From: Planctomycetaceae bacterium | GTDB lineage: Bacteria > Planctomycetota > Phycisphaerae > SM23-33 | Assembly: GCA_039680605.1 (NCBI GenBank) | Contig: JBDKTA010000009.1 | Span: 1-64,000, forward strand | Direction: 5' to 3' | DNA length: 64,000 nucleotides | In this document: piece by piece, positions 1 to 8,478 of the stretch | How positions within the stretch are numbered: the stretch's first letter is position 1 | How the letters are laid out: each line of letters opens with the position of its first letter | The notes under the pieces: model-generated | What the model saw: the letters and a program-made list of their open reading frames with translations, nothing else | Told to the model about the DNA's origin: nothing | Databases searched by the model: none | Position numbers and translations under genes: made by a program

Positions 1-403
1 CGATGCCTTCGACGACGGCCACCTCGCCAAACCGCGGCAGTTGGCGATAGGCGTCGAAGATGGCGTCGAGGTCGACGCTCTGGCCGAGCTTTTCGGCGGC
101 CACGTTTGGCGCCAGCGGCTGGGCGAAGCGAACAGGGGCGATCTGCGCCAGCGACTGCGTGGTGTCGGCGCAGGCGGCGAGGAACTCGGCGTCGGCGCTG
201 ACGAGGTCGTTTCGATAGCGGCGGCAACCGCTGGCGGCCGGCTTGAAGACCGCCACCCGCCGCCCGTCCAGGCGCAGGCGGCGCGCGATAGCTCCGGCAA
301 TGAGCGTCTTGCCCACGCCGGTGTCGGTGCCGACGACCATCAGCCCGCGCAGGCGCGGCAGCGGCGGCCATCGCGAGATGTCAAAATCAAATCCTTGTTC
401 CAT
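1..403 (-). CDS. bioD: Dethiobiotin synthetase, N-terminal part (runs off window start)
   Basis: ATP-dependent carboxylation of 7,8-diaminopelargonate to dethiobiotin, the penultimate biotin step, in the cytoplasm. The visible 134 residues contain the family P-loop GTDTGVGKT at residues 25-33, a conserved FKPAASG segment and the VVEGI start of the Switch-like region at the window edge. The ATG at 403 gives about 18 residues ahead of the usual BioD start; an internal ATG at residue 22 (position 340) would give the typical length and is an alternative. It overlaps the end of bioA by 17 bp, so the two are probably translated from one mRNA in the order bioA-bioD. The C-terminus lies outside the window. 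Confidence 0.95.
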   Translation of the reverse strand, partial: MEQGFDFDISRWPPLPRLRGLMVVGTDTGVGKTLIAGAIARRLRLDGRRVAVFKPAASGCRRYRNDLVSADAEFLAACADTTQSLAQIAPVRFAQPLAPNVAAEKLGQSVDLDAIFDAYRQLPRFGEVAVVEGI

Positions 404-1766
404 CGAAGTACTCGCGGATGCTCGTTACGGTTGCCTTGAGCAGTTCGTCCAGCGTGGCCAGATCCATCGCCGGGGCGGGCATGAGGACGACAACATCGCC
501 CAGCGGCCTCGTGAGCACGCCGTGTCGCCGCGCGTGCATGCAGACCCCCGCCCCGGTCCGCAGGGCCGGGTCGAACTCCTGCCGCGCCGCGCGATCCTGC
601 ACGAGCTGGACCCCCACCATCATGCCGCGCTGGCGAACCTCGGCCACGTGCGGATGGTCCGCCAGTTCCCCCAGGCGGCGGGCGATCAGTTCCTCCTTGG
701 CCGACAGCGTATCGAGCAGGCCGCTGGAGAAGATCAGGTCGAAACTCGCCACGCCGGCCGCACACGCCAGGGCGTTTCCGGTGAACGTGTGTCCGTGAAA
801 GAACGTCTTGTCGCCGCCGTCGCTGAAGGCGTCGAAGATCTCCCGCGTCGCCAGCGTAGCCGCCAGGGGCAGATACCCGCCGCTGAGGCCTTTGCCCAGG
901 CACATCAGGTCCGGCGCGACGTCTTCGTTTTCGCAGGCGAACAAGCGCCCGGTTCGGCAAAAGCCCGTGGCGACTTCGTCGACGATCAGCAGCACGTCGT
1001 GGCGGCGCGTGATCTCGCGCACCCCGGCGAGGAACCCCTCGCCGTGCGTCAGCATGCCGCCGGCGCCCTGGACCAGCGGCTCGACGATCATCGCGCAGTA
1101 CTCCTCCGGCGCGGCGGCCAGCGCCTGCTCGATCTGCTCGAGCACGGCGGGCACGGCCGAGGCGCCCAGCGGATGCACATACGGACAGGGCGAGGGCATG
1201 AGGGTCGTCTCGAACAGCATCGGGCGAAAGATCTGGTGGAAGCTGTCGATCCCGCCGACGCTGACGGCCCCGATCGTGTCGCCGTGGTATCCGTGCTGCA
1301 GGGCCATGAACCGCCGGCGCGGGCGGCCGCGATTCAGCCAGTACTGGTACGCCATCTTGAGGGCGACCTCGACGGCGGTGGCGCCGCTATCGCTGTAGAA
1401 CACGCGGGCCAGGCCCGGCGGCGCGTGCTGCACGAGTCGCCGGCCCAGTTCGATGCTGGGCCCGCTGGCGTGGCCCAGCAGCGTCGTGTGGCTGACCTTC
1501 TCAAGCTGAGCGCGGATCGCGGCGTCGATCTGCGGCACGCGATGACCGTGCAGATTGCACCAGAGGCTGGAGAATCCGTCGATGAACGAGTCCCCGCGGC
1601 TGTCGATCAGTCGGAAGCCTTGGGCCTCGACGATCAGGCGCGCGGGTTCGTCGCCGCTGTCGAGCCAGATCTGCCCGGGCGTGAATGGATGCCACAGGCA
1701 CTGCTTGTCGGCTGCGATGAGATCGTCGGCGGGTTTCTTCATGGGCATATCGTACGGAGGCGTCAA
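387..1766 (-). CDS. bioA: Adenosylmethionine-8-amino-7-oxononanoate aminotransferase
   Basis: PLP-dependent transfer of an amino group from S-adenosylmethionine to KAPA, giving diaminopelargonate for biotin synthesis. At 459 aa it is family length. It shows the class III aminotransferase features: an N-terminal WHPFTP motif, the YHGDTIGAVSVGG segment, the IVDEVATGFCRTG motif with the PLP-contacting Asp, and the LGKGLSGGYLPLAAT motif carrying the Schiff-base Lys. The frame opens with a TTG at 1766 with AGGA just upstream; ATGs at 1748 and 1742 are also possible because no clear Shine-Dalgarno precedes them. It precedes bioD with a 17-bp overlap. No BirA-type operator was recognised upstream. 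Confidence 0.96.
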   Translation of the reverse strand: MTPPYDMPMKKPADDLIAADKQCLWHPFTPGQIWLDSGDEPARLIVEAQGFRLIDSRGDSFIDGFSSLWCNLHGHRVPQIDAAIRAQLEKVSHTTLLGHASGPSIELGRRLVQHAPPGLARVFYSDSGATAVEVALKMAYQYWLNRGRPRRRFMALQHGYHGDTIGAVSVGGIDSFHQIFRPMLFETTLMPSPCPYVHPLGASAVPAVLEQIEQALAAAPEEYCAMIVEPLVQGAGGMLTHGEGFLAGVREITRRHDVLLIVDEVATGFCRTGRLFACENEDVAPDLMCLGKGLSGGYLPLAATLATREIFDAFSDGGDKTFFHGHTFTGNALACAAGVASFDLIFSSGLLDTLSAKEELIARRLGELADHPHVAEVRQRGMMVGVQLVQDRAARQEFDPALRTGAGVCMHARRHGVLTRPLGDVVVLMPAPAMDLATLDELLKATVTSIREYFDGTRI

Positions 1767-2072
1767 ATTTCCTGCAAGGCGATTGGCCCGGCGGTGGGGC
1801 GAATCCTACGGTGCTGATGCATCGCCCGGAGGGACGGTGCCCAGAAACGATAGTTTGAGCAGGAGGTGATTTGTCCTTAGAGGAACCTCTGCGCAGGGCG
1901 GCGGGCTTATTCGTGCGCGGCTCGTCCGGCTCACGCCCTGCGCAGGCAGGAGGTACGGCCCGTCCGGATTCGATCCGGGACGGGGAGTCTATCGGTCGAC
2001 CCCGGCGCGGCGTGTGCTGCGCAGGTGGCGGCCTTGTCGCAGAGCTGATCTGCCATGGAGGCGGAGAATGCT
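1767..2072. other. Intergenic region with one hairpin
   Basis: About 306 bp between the divergent bioA and PEP-CTERM genes. The only structure I see is an imperfect palindrome at 1959-1984 (arms CCCGTCC-GGA and TCC-GGGACGGG around TTCGA), roughly 90 bp upstream of the PEP-CTERM start. No convincing sigma-70 promoter was recognised. Small reading frames here look like noise. Confidence 0.4.
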
Positions 2073-2762
2073 ATGAACATGATCAGGACAATGCGTTTGG
2101 CGTCACGACCGCTGGCGGTTGCGGCGTGTGTCGTGGCGATGGCGGCGTCGGCCGCGTCGGCGGAGATTATCGGCGGGATCGAGTTCCCCCAGGGAATCGC
2201 GGCGTTCGCCGACGAGGTGGTGGCGTATACGCCCGGCGCGGGGATCGACGCCCCGGACGTGCGGTGGCAGAACCCCGCCGACGCTCTGGGCACGCCGAAC
2301 TACACCCCCCCGCTGCCCGGGGCCACCGAGCATAACATCGGCCAGTTCGTTTCGCTGGGCAACGGCGGCAGTTTGACGCTGAAGTTCACGGACAACTTCC
2401 TGTCCGGCTGCGGAACCAGTTGCTACGACTTGTGGATCTTCGAAGTCGGACCGGTCGTCGAGTCGATGTCGGTCGAGATCAGCAAGGACGGCGCGACCTG
2501 GTACTCCGTCGGCAGCGTCGGCGGCGCGACGGCAGGGGTCGACATCGACGCCTACGGATTCTCCCACAGCGACCACTTTTACTACGTGCGCCTGACCGAC
2601 GACCCGAACCAGTGGCCGCAGTCGGACCACTACGGCAAATGGTCCGGGGCCGACATCGACGCCGTGGCGGTGATTCACGCCCCTGAACCGGCGACGATGT
2701 TGATGACGCTGCTGGGCGTGCCCTACCTGGCGATGCGCTGGCGCCGCAACCGCCGGGCGTAG
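2073..2762 (+). CDS. PEP-CTERM sorting domain protein
   Basis: Secreted protein of 229 aa. It has an N-terminal signal peptide (basic MNMIRTMRLASRP, hydrophobic core, ASA-type cleavage site near residue 29) and a C-terminal PEP-CTERM tail: the PEPATM motif, a hydrophobic stretch, then a basic end (RWRRNRR). This tail is known to be processed by exosortase. The mature domain has many Asp, Gly and aromatic residues and looks like a beta-sandwich, but I cannot name its function. I chose the ATG at 2073 over an in-frame ATG at 2055 because GGAGGCGGAG lies upstream of it and the signal peptide then begins normally. Confidence 0.88.
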   Translation: MNMIRTMRLASRPLAVAACVVAMAASAASAEIIGGIEFPQGIAAFADEVVAYTPGAGIDAPDVRWQNPADALGTPNYTPPLPGATEHNIGQFVSLGNGGSLTLKFTDNFLSGCGTSCYDLWIFEVGPVVESMSVEISKDGATWYSVGSVGGATAGVDIDAYGFSHSDHFYYVRLTDDPNQWPQSDHYGKWSGADIDAVAVIHAPEPATMLMTLLGVPYLAMRWRRNRRA

Positions 2763-2768
2763 GACCGG

Positions 2769-3647
2769 CTACCTGCCCCCGCCGTGTGGGACGGGCACCC
2801 ACTGGTCGGGCGTCACCACGGCTGGCGCGGGTGAAGGCGGGTCGGCCCGGGCAGCGGGAGGATGGGACGGACTTGCCACTTCCGCCGCCTGCGTTGACAG
2901 GATCCACGGCGCGGGAACTTCCGCGACGAAGTCCGGACTTGTCGAGGCGAAGTGCGCGCTGCCGCGCCCGCTCACCGGTTGCTGCGTCAACCGCATGTAG
3001 GCATCTATGCTGGCCGACGAAGCGTCATCCTGGTCCGGCGGCCGGAAACCGTTGAGACCGGCTGACGCTCCGTGCCCGCCGTCGAGGTTGCCCAGGATCG
3101 CCGTCCCGACACCCAGCAGGGCGACATCCTCGGGATTGTAGCAGTTCAGGATTCCGCGCCTGCACATGCCCAGGGCCTTGGTCAGGTCGTATCCGGAGGA
3201 GATGCTCGCCGACAGCAGCACCAGCCCGTCAATGGGCTGGGCCTGGCGTTTTGACGCCAGCGACTCGGCGACAAACACCGCCAGCGCCCCGCCGGCGCTG
3301 TGCCCGACCACGTGTACCGGCCTGCCCGGAAACGCCTGCTGGTAAGCCACAATCCGCCCGGCGATGGCCGAGGCGTCGATGCGAGCGCCGAGGACGTCGA
3401 CCTGGTTGATCAGGACGCCGGCCAGCGGAATCGGTTTGCCCCAGGACTGCACCACGATGGCGCGGTCGGCGCCGCCGTCGATCAGACCACGCCGGATGTT
3501 CGACGTCAGGGCGTCGGGCCCCTGCACGCCCGGAAGGACGATGATCAGTCCCCGCTCCGCCCCCGACTGCCGCGTGTAATCGGCGCATCCCCCGGCCAGG
3601 CACGCCCCCAGCAAAGCTACACTGATCATGATATTCTGTCCGCTCAT
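2769..3647 (-). CDS. Lipoprotein with alpha/beta-hydrolase fold
   Basis: A 292-aa exported protein. The N-terminus is hydrophobic and ends in LAGGC, a plausible lipobox with Cys21. The central segment VHVVGHSAGG is a GxSxG nucleophile elbow with Ser117 as predicted catalytic residue, inside an otherwise alpha/beta-like sequence (LIIVLPGVQG near residues 34-43 would form the oxyanion strand). This supports a serine esterase, lipase or related hydrolase; the substrate is unknown. The C-terminal 50 residues are Pro/Ala rich. It converges with the upstream PEP-CTERM gene, with 6 bp between stops, and its start faces the structured element at 3691-3785. Confidence 0.75.
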   Translation of the reverse strand: MSGQNIMISVALLGACLAGGCADYTRQSGAERGLIIVLPGVQGPDALTSNIRRGLIDGGADRAIVVQSWGKPIPLAGVLINQVDVLGARIDASAIAGRIVAYQQAFPGRPVHVVGHSAGGALAVFVAESLASKRQAQPIDGLVLLSASISSGYDLTKALGMCRRGILNCYNPEDVALLGVGTAILGNLDGGHGASAGLNGFRPPDQDDASSASIDAYMRLTQQPVSGRGSAHFASTSPDFVAEVPAPWILSTQAAEVASPSHPPAARADPPSPAPAVVTPDQWVPVPHGGGR

Positions 3648-3690
3648 CGCTCACCATCCCCCGGCGTTGGTCGTCTACTCATGCGTTGGA

Positions 3691-3785
3691 GAAAAGTCGC
3701 GGCGGAGGCACCAAGTATCTATCGAAGCCATCTTTTGGGCTTCGATGGATACTTGCCGCGGTAAGCGTTACCGGCACGACTTTTC
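3691..3785. repeat. 95-bp palindromic element with two internal hairpins
   Basis: The ends are perfect inverted repeats (GAAAAGTCG at 3691-3699, CGACTTTTC at 3777-3785). Inside lies an 18-bp stem at 3712-3755 (CAAGTATCTATCGAAGCC against GGCTTCGATGGATACTTG, one G-T-type mismatch). A second hairpin, CGGTAA-GCG-TTACCG, follows near 3759-3773. The result is a Y-shaped fold. It lies between divergent genes and upstream of the promoter at 3826-3853, so it is not in the leader of the LysM gene. It could be a small mobile palindrome (MITE or REP type) or a structured RNA. Confidence 0.6.
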
Positions 3786-3825
3786 CCCCCGTGACTGAGG
3801 CATCACACCGTTGGCTGCCTCCCGC

Positions 3826-3853
3826 TTGACACGCGGCTGGACAATGATATCAT
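3826..3853 (+). promoter_or_regulatory. Sigma-70-type promoter for the LysM gene and recG
   Basis: A consensus -35 TTGACA at 3826-3831 is followed after 16 bp by TATCAT at 3848-3853. Transcription would start near 3860, about 45 nt upstream of the LysM gene. The -10 region overlaps the short palindrome ATGATATCAT. Confidence 0.65.
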
Positions 3854-3905
3854 CCCCGGCGGGGCAAGAGTGATCTTTTCCCCCCAGACAGGGAAGGAAT
3901 AACCT

Positions 3906-4271
3906 ATGAAGTATTGTGTGCTTGCCGCGACATGGGCGGCGTTTTTCACCCTCGGATGCAACCAGACCAAGGCCCCCGAGCCCGAGCGGATGACCCTGGC
4001 CCAGCCGCGGCCGCTCGAATCGGTTCAGCCGTACACGCCGCGCTATCGCAGCGGCGACGATGACGTCACGCCGGTTCCGGGCGGGCCCAAGCCCCAGCCC
4101 GTGCTGCCGCAGTACGTCAACTACACCGTCCAGAAGGGCGACACCTTCTGGTCCATCGCCCAGCGCACGCTCGGACAGGGCAAGCGCGCCTCAGAGATCA
4201 TGGAAGCCAACCCCGGTCTGTCGCCTTCGGCGCTCAAGGTCGGGCAGGTCATCAAGATCCCTTCCCGGTAA
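3906..4271 (+). CDS. LysM-domain lipoprotein
   Basis: A 121-aa envelope lipoprotein. The signal peptide ends in TLGC, with Cys18 as the lipidated residue. A Pro-rich linker (residues 20-70) leads to one C-terminal LysM domain (about residues 72-119; YTVQKGDTFWSIAQRTL, then the GQVIKIPSR end). LysM binds N-acetylglucosamine in peptidoglycan, so this is probably a wall-associated anchor protein. The ATG is preceded by AGGGAAGGA and a good promoter. It ends 16 bp before recG, suggesting one transcript, although no functional link is obvious. Confidence 0.88.
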   Translation: MKYCVLAATWAAFFTLGCNQTKAPEPERMTLAQPRPLESVQPYTPRYRSGDDDVTPVPGGPKPQPVLPQYVNYTVQKGDTFWSIAQRTLGQGKRASEIMEANPGLSPSALKVGQVIKIPSR

Positions 4272-4287
4272 CGCCAGCGAGGGCCGC

Positions 4288-6363
4288 GTGGCCGATCTCA
4301 CGCTCGACACGCCCGTGCAGTACGTCAAGGGAGTCGGGCCGGTGCGCGCCCAGCAGCTTGCGCAGCTCGGCATCGTCACCGTCGAGGACCTGCTGACCTA
4401 CTTCCCCTTCCGCTTCGACCTGCGCCGGCAGGTGCAGCCGATGAACACGCTGCGCGGCAGTGAAGAGGCCGCCACCGTCGCCGGCGAAGTGATGGCCGTC
4501 CACGAGCACAACTGGGGACCCAAGCCGTTCTTTCAGATCGAGCTGGCCGACCAGACCGACCACGTGATGGTCAAGTGGTTCCACGGCGGGTACCTCGCCG
4601 CGCGCATCCGCCCGGGCGTACACCTGGCCGTCAGCGGGCGCGTGGGCCTCTATCGCGAGCAGCTTCAGCTCGTCAACCCGCGCTTCCAGGTGCTCTGGGA
4701 TCCGCAGGAGACCAAGCTCGATCGCGACGAGCTGCTGCCGGTGTATCCCGCCGGCGGGGCTCTGACCAGCGGGATGATCGCGGCGCTGGTCAAGCACGTC
4801 CTGCCCGAGGCGCGGCGGTTGATCCCGCGATGGTACGACCAGGAATACCTCGAGCAGCGCGGGTTGATGAGCCGCCCGGCGGCCGTCGAGGCCATGCACC
4901 GCCCCGAGGACAAGGAACACTGGGGCGCCGCCCGCCGCCGCCTGGCGTACGACGAGTGCATGGTGATGCAGTTGGGCATCGCCATCACTCGGATGTCGGA
5001 AATCAGCCGCCCCGCACACCCCCTGAAGCTTTCGCCCGCCATCGACGAGCACATCCGCCGGCGGTTTCCCTTCCCGCTGACCGATGCGCAGAACAAAGCC
5101 GTCGCCGAGATCGTGGCGGACCTCCAGCGCGACCGCCCCATGAACCGCCTGCTCCAGGGCGACGTCGGATGCGGCAAAACGGTCGTGGCGCTGTACGCGG
5201 CGCTGCTGGCGGTGGCGCGGGGCAAACAGGCGGCCATCATGGCCCCGACCGAAATTCTCGCCACCCAGCACTTCGAAAAGATTCAGGAATACCTGGCCGG
5301 CTCGCGGGTACACATCGCCATGCTCGTCGGCGGGCAGGGCGCCGCCCAGCGCCAGGCGATTCTGGCCGACCTGGAATCGGGCAAGACCAACATCATCGTG
5401 GGCACGCACGCGCTGATCAGCGAGGGCGTGCGGTTCGCCGACCTGGCGCTGGTGGTCGTCGATGAGCAGCACAAGTTCGGCGTGCGACAACGAACGAGTT
5501 TCCGCGGCAAGGGCTTCGCGCCGCACTACCTGGTGATGACGGCCACCCCCATCCCCCGCACGCTGGCGATGACGGTCTTCGGCGACCTGGACGTCTCGAT
5601 CATCGACGCCTTGCCGCCGGGGCGCGGAACCGTCACCACGCGCACGGTCGACGCTGCTCGCTTCGATGAGGTGCTGGCGTTCGTGGCCGACAAGCTCCGC
5701 GCGGGGCAGCAGGCGTATTTCATCTATCCGCTGGTGACGCCCTCGCCGGACCTGGAGCTCAAGGCCGCCGAGGAAGCATACCACGAGTTGTCCGCCGGAC
5801 CGCTCAGCGAGTTCGGCGTGGCGCTGGTGCATGGGCAGATGAGTGCCGCCGACAAGAACGCGGCGATGGAAACCTTTCGCAGCGCCGCGGCCAAGGTGCT
5901 CGTGGCGTCGGTGGTCGTCGAGGTCGGCGTGGATGTTCCTGCCGCCAACGTCATGGTCGTGATGCATCCCGAGCGGTTCGGGTTGGCGCAGCTCCACCAG
6001 CTCCGCGGTCGCATCGGCCGCAGCCGGCAGAACGCCGCGTGCCTGCTGGTGACCACGCCCCGCAACGTCACCGCCAACGAGCGGCTGGCCGTGCTGGTCA
6101 AGACGCACGACGGGTTCGAGATCGCCGAGGAGGACCTGCGCCTGCGCGGTCCGGGCGAGATCTTCGGCACGCGCCAGCACGGTCTGCCGGAGCTGAAAGT
6201 GGCCGACCTGGTGGAAGATTTCGATCTGCTGCGGCTGGCGCGCCGCGACGCCTTCGCCATCGTCAACGGCGACCCCGGGCTCAACGCCCCCCACCACCAG
6301 CAGCTTCGCCGCGAGGTGCTCCGCGCGTACGCCGGAAAGCTCAACCTCCTGGGCGGGGCGTAG
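4288..6363 (+). CDS. recG: ATP-dependent DNA helicase RecG
   Basis: Branch-migration helicase that remodels stalled replication forks and Holliday junctions. From the GTG at 4288 it is 691 aa, the normal RecG length. It has an N-terminal helix-hairpin-helix/wedge region (VQYVKGVGPVRAQQL onward), the Walker A motif GDVGCGKT at residues 291-298, DEQH at 392-395, the TATPIPRTLAMT motif, and the C-terminal QLRGRIGRS arginine-finger region. The GTG start is favoured by GAGGG upstream; the longer open frame back to 4060 overlaps the LysM gene and is out of phase with any real protein. The gene ends 2 bp from the stop of the convergent PEP-CTERM gene. Confidence 0.96.
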   Translation: MADLTLDTPVQYVKGVGPVRAQQLAQLGIVTVEDLLTYFPFRFDLRRQVQPMNTLRGSEEAATVAGEVMAVHEHNWGPKPFFQIELADQTDHVMVKWFHGGYLAARIRPGVHLAVSGRVGLYREQLQLVNPRFQVLWDPQETKLDRDELLPVYPAGGALTSGMIAALVKHVLPEARRLIPRWYDQEYLEQRGLMSRPAAVEAMHRPEDKEHWGAARRRLAYDECMVMQLGIAITRMSEISRPAHPLKLSPAIDEHIRRRFPFPLTDAQNKAVAEIVADLQRDRPMNRLLQGDVGCGKTVVALYAALLAVARGKQAAIMAPTEILATQHFEKIQEYLAGSRVHIAMLVGGQGAAQRQAILADLESGKTNIIVGTHALISEGVRFADLALVVVDEQHKFGVRQRTSFRGKGFAPHYLVMTATPIPRTLAMTVFGDLDVSIIDALPPGRGTVTTRTVDAARFDEVLAFVADKLRAGQQAYFIYPLVTPSPDLELKAAEEAYHELSAGPLSEFGVALVHGQMSAADKNAAMETFRSAAAKVLVASVVVEVGVDVPAANVMVVMHPERFGLAQLHQLRGRIGRSRQNAACLLVTTPRNVTANERLAVLVKTHDGFEIAEEDLRLRGPGEIFGTRQHGLPELKVADLVEDFDLLRLARRDAFAIVNGDPGLNAPHHQQLRREVLRAYAGKLNLLGGA

Positions 6364-6365
6364 TT

Positions 6366-7154
6366 CTACCGCCCGCAGTTGCGGTGGCGGCGGATCAACC
6401 CCGCCAAACCGCCCAGAACCAGCAGGCTCATCGTCGCAGGCTCAGGAATTACGAAGTTGCCGCTCATGTCGCCGATGATCTGATCTACCGTCCGAACCTG
6501 ATCATGCACGACAACCCATTCAAACCTGGTGCTGCCGGCATACTTGGTGCTATCGCCGAGTGCGAAGGCATTAGCGGCCGTCGATGAGCCGTTATACGCG
6601 CCCTGAGCGACCAGAGTAAGAGCCGCATCATTGGTGCTTTTGGCATAAGTTTTCGCCACGCCGTTTGCCGCGTCGGCCACTACTGCGATGAAGATCCACG
6701 TGTACATCGGCGCGCTCCAGGCTCCGCCCGCGGTGGCTGTTGCGGAGTATGAGGGATTGGCGCCGACAGTCGTGCCGATCATGTTGTTGCCCATGTGCAA
6801 CGAGCACGGGCTCTGCGTCCAGCCGTTCATGGGCCTGAGCCAGCCGTTGCTCCCGGCGGCATCAAGATACAGCCATGTCTCCATCGTAAAACTGGACCCG
6901 AAACTCGTCACCGTTGTGGCGGCTTTGCTGTAGCCAAACAGAAGCATGGCCCTGGCCGGGTTGGGATCCCTGCCATAGATGTAGCCGGCACTGCCGCTGA
7001 CTATGGCCAGACCCGACGGCGAACTTCCCGTGTCAGCTAACCGATTGGCGGAGTCGTCGAAGGTCCACTGGTGGATCAACCCCGCCGAGGCTGAACTGCC
7101 CATCAAAACCAATACCGCGGTGGCTGCAACAATCGTGATTGCCGACATCTTCAT
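6366..7154 (-). CDS. LamG-like PEP-CTERM protein
   Basis: A 262-aa exported protein. It has a signal peptide ending near ASA (residues 1-23), then a concanavalin-A/LamG-type sequence beginning HQWTFDDSANRLADTG, common in secreted glycan-binding proteins. The C-terminal PEP-CTERM tail has PEPATM, a Leu/Gly-rich hydrophobic stretch and IRRHRNCGR. The likely role is carbohydrate binding at the cell surface after exosortase processing; no catalytic residues are evident. I chose the ATG at 7154 because GGAG precedes it and the signal peptide starts there; the frame stays open to 7307 without a better start. It is convergent with recG. Confidence 0.87.
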   Translation of the reverse strand: MKMSAITIVAATAVLVLMGSSASAGLIHQWTFDDSANRLADTGSSPSGLAIVSGSAGYIYGRDPNPARAMLLFGYSKAATTVTSFGSSFTMETWLYLDAAGSNGWLRPMNGWTQSPCSLHMGNNMIGTTVGANPSYSATATAGGAWSAPMYTWIFIAVVADAANGVAKTYAKSTNDAALTLVAQGAYNGSSTAANAFALGDSTKYAGSTRFEWVVVHDQVRTVDQIIGDMSGNFVIPEPATMSLLVLGGLAGLIRRHRNCGR

Positions 7155-7297
7155 TTGAATGACTCCGGAAAAAGGGCATATGAGTACACGAACCAGAACA
7201 TGACCCGGCCCTTCATGTGTCTCAGCCAGAAGTGAGTCTGCCTCTGCCTTAATAAATGAAGCCAGACAGGCTGATAACACAGCCGAATACAAGGAAG

Positions 7298-7326
7298 ACC
7301 GTACCACAAATACCCGTACCTGTCAA
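7298..7326 (-). promoter_or_regulatory. Candidate promoter of the LamG PEP-CTERM gene
   Basis: On the minus strand a perfect TTGACA (7326-7321) is followed after 17 bp by TACGGT (7303-7298), preceded by TGG as in extended -10 promoters. Transcription would start near 7290, leaving a leader of about 135 nt. The -10 match is only moderate. Confidence 0.5.
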
Positions 7327-7517
7327 GCCAAATGTGGCATTTTGGTATCTTTTCTGCACAAATAGCCACAGAACCAGTCTCCGGCGGGCGTCACTGCTGA
7401 ATATTCCTCGCCAAAACTTTGCCTGGCGGCTCGACTCAAACCGGGTTACAGGCGATAATTCCAACGATTGGATATAATGTCAGCATCTGCGACATGGCAG
7501 AGCGAAGGACGGAAATT
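7327..7517. other. Intergenic region, AT-richer, with possible -10 box
   Basis: This is the second half of the 363-bp gap between the divergent PEP-CTERM and CBM48 genes. A perfect TATAAT at 7473-7478 could be the -10 box for the CBM48 gene, but no good -35 lies 16-18 bp upstream. An in-frame ATG at 7494 lacks a Shine-Dalgarno and is probably not used. Confidence 0.4.
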
Positions 7518-7793
7518 ATGGTCACCAAAGGACGCAGGAAAGGGACGTACCGGTTCGTGCTCCAGTCTGTCGACGGGGCCAAGAAGGCGGAACTGGCCGG
7601 GACATTCAATGAATGGACGCCCCAGCCGATGCGGCTGAACAAGGACGGGCAGTTCATCGCCGAAGTGCCGATGTCCAGGGGAACATACGAGTACAAGTTC
7701 GTCGTCGACGGCAAGTGGATCCTGGACCCCGACTGCAGCGACATCGCCGCCAACGACGTTGGGACGTTCAACTCCGTCTTCAGTGTGAAGTAA
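7518..7793 (+). CDS. Stand-alone CBM48 / AMPK-type glycogen-binding protein
   Basis: A 91-aa protein that is almost entirely one early-set/CBM48 domain: FVLQSVDGAKKAELAGTFN, the NEWTPQPM segment, then GTYEYKFVVDGKWILDP with the conserved aromatic residues that contact glucan. Such isolated domains bind glycogen or starch-like glucans; a role in polysaccharide storage or sensing is an inference. The ATG at 7518 has AGGAC about 9 nt upstream, better than the ATG at 7494. No enzyme domain is attached. The next gene starts 22 bp downstream on the same strand. Confidence 0.85.
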   Translation: MVTKGRRKGTYRFVLQSVDGAKKAELAGTFNEWTPQPMRLNKDGQFIAEVPMSRGTYEYKFVVDGKWILDPDCSDIAANDVGTFNSVFSVK

Positions 7794-7814
7794 GGCATCG
7801 CCCCGGAGTATCTG

Positions 7815-8453
7815 ATGAGTGTGATCGCGGAACTGACGGAGATGGGTCGGCGAATGGTGCGGGCGAATCTGGTCGCCGGGCCCGGCGGCAACATCAGCGC
7901 CCGCGACGGGCGGCGGATGATCTGCTCGCCCAGCGGATACGATGTGGACGCGATCCCCGCGCGGGACTGGGCGGTTGTCGATCTGGCGCGCGAGCGCCAG
8001 GTTCGCGGCGCCAAGGCCACCTGCGAGTTCGAGCTGCACCTGCGCGTGCTGCAGGCCCGAAGCGACGTCAACTTCATCTGCCACTCCCACCCCGCCACGG
8101 TCGTCGGGCTGATCTCCGGCGGGCAGGACCTCCAGCCCTTCACGCCGGACTTCGTGACCTTCGTCGACCACGTCGTGCATCTGCCCTACATGATGATCGG
8201 CGGCAGCGAGTTCGCCCGGGCGGTCGCCCAGGCCGCCGCCGGCGGGGCCAACTGCGTCGCCATCCGCAATCACGGCCTGGTGACCTTCGGCGCCACCATG
8301 CGCCAGGCCCTGACGCGCACGATCGTGATCGACGACCAGGCTCGCGTGCAGATGGCCGCCCTCGTCGCCGGGCGACCGCGCCCCCTGCCCCGCCGCACGC
8401 AGGACATCATCCGCAAGCTCGACTTCGAGGTGATCCGCCAGAAGCTGCAGTGA
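7815..8453 (+). CDS. Class II aldolase/adducin family protein
   Basis: A 212-aa zinc-dependent aldolase-fold protein of the L-fuculose-1-phosphate/L-ribulose-5-phosphate 4-epimerase family. Visible signatures are GGNISAR (residues 24-30, phosphate loop), Glu71 in CEFELH, HSHPAT with zinc ligands His90 and His92, and RNHG with His153. The expected reaction is retro-aldol cleavage of a phosphorylated deoxy sugar; the exact substrate cannot be told. The alpha-L-fucosidase 20 kb away makes fucose use plausible but is not strong evidence. It is probably co-transcribed with the CBM48 gene. Confidence 0.9.
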   Translation: MSVIAELTEMGRRMVRANLVAGPGGNISARDGRRMICSPSGYDVDAIPARDWAVVDLARERQVRGAKATCEFELHLRVLQARSDVNFICHSHPATVVGLISGGQDLQPFTPDFVTFVDHVVHLPYMMIGGSEFARAVAQAAAGGANCVAIRNHGLVTFGATMRQALTRTIVIDDQARVQMAALVAGRPRPLPRRTQDIIRKLDFEVIRQKLQ

Positions 8454-8473
8454 GTTGTGCTCACTCACAACTC
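8452..8473. repeat. Hairpin at the 3' end of the aldolase gene
   Basis: An 8-bp stem (GAGTTGTG / CACAACTC) with a 6-nt loop overlaps the TGA stop of the aldolase gene and sits between two convergent genes. ACTCAC-type repeats continue to about 8490, and similar sequence recurs after the GT2 gene near 60360. There is no T-run, so it is not a classical terminator. Confidence 0.4.
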
Positions 8474-8478
8474 ACCAC

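Noticed and set aside
1767-2072. BirA operator controlling bioA-bioD
   Set aside because: No long dyad of the BirA-site type was recognised; the hairpin present is GC-rich and nearer the divergent PEP-CTERM gene.
4252-6297. 681-aa open frame antisense to recG
   Set aside because: It is a high-GC shadow frame; composition is His/Arg/Val-rich without motifs, and recG on the other strand has all family motifs.
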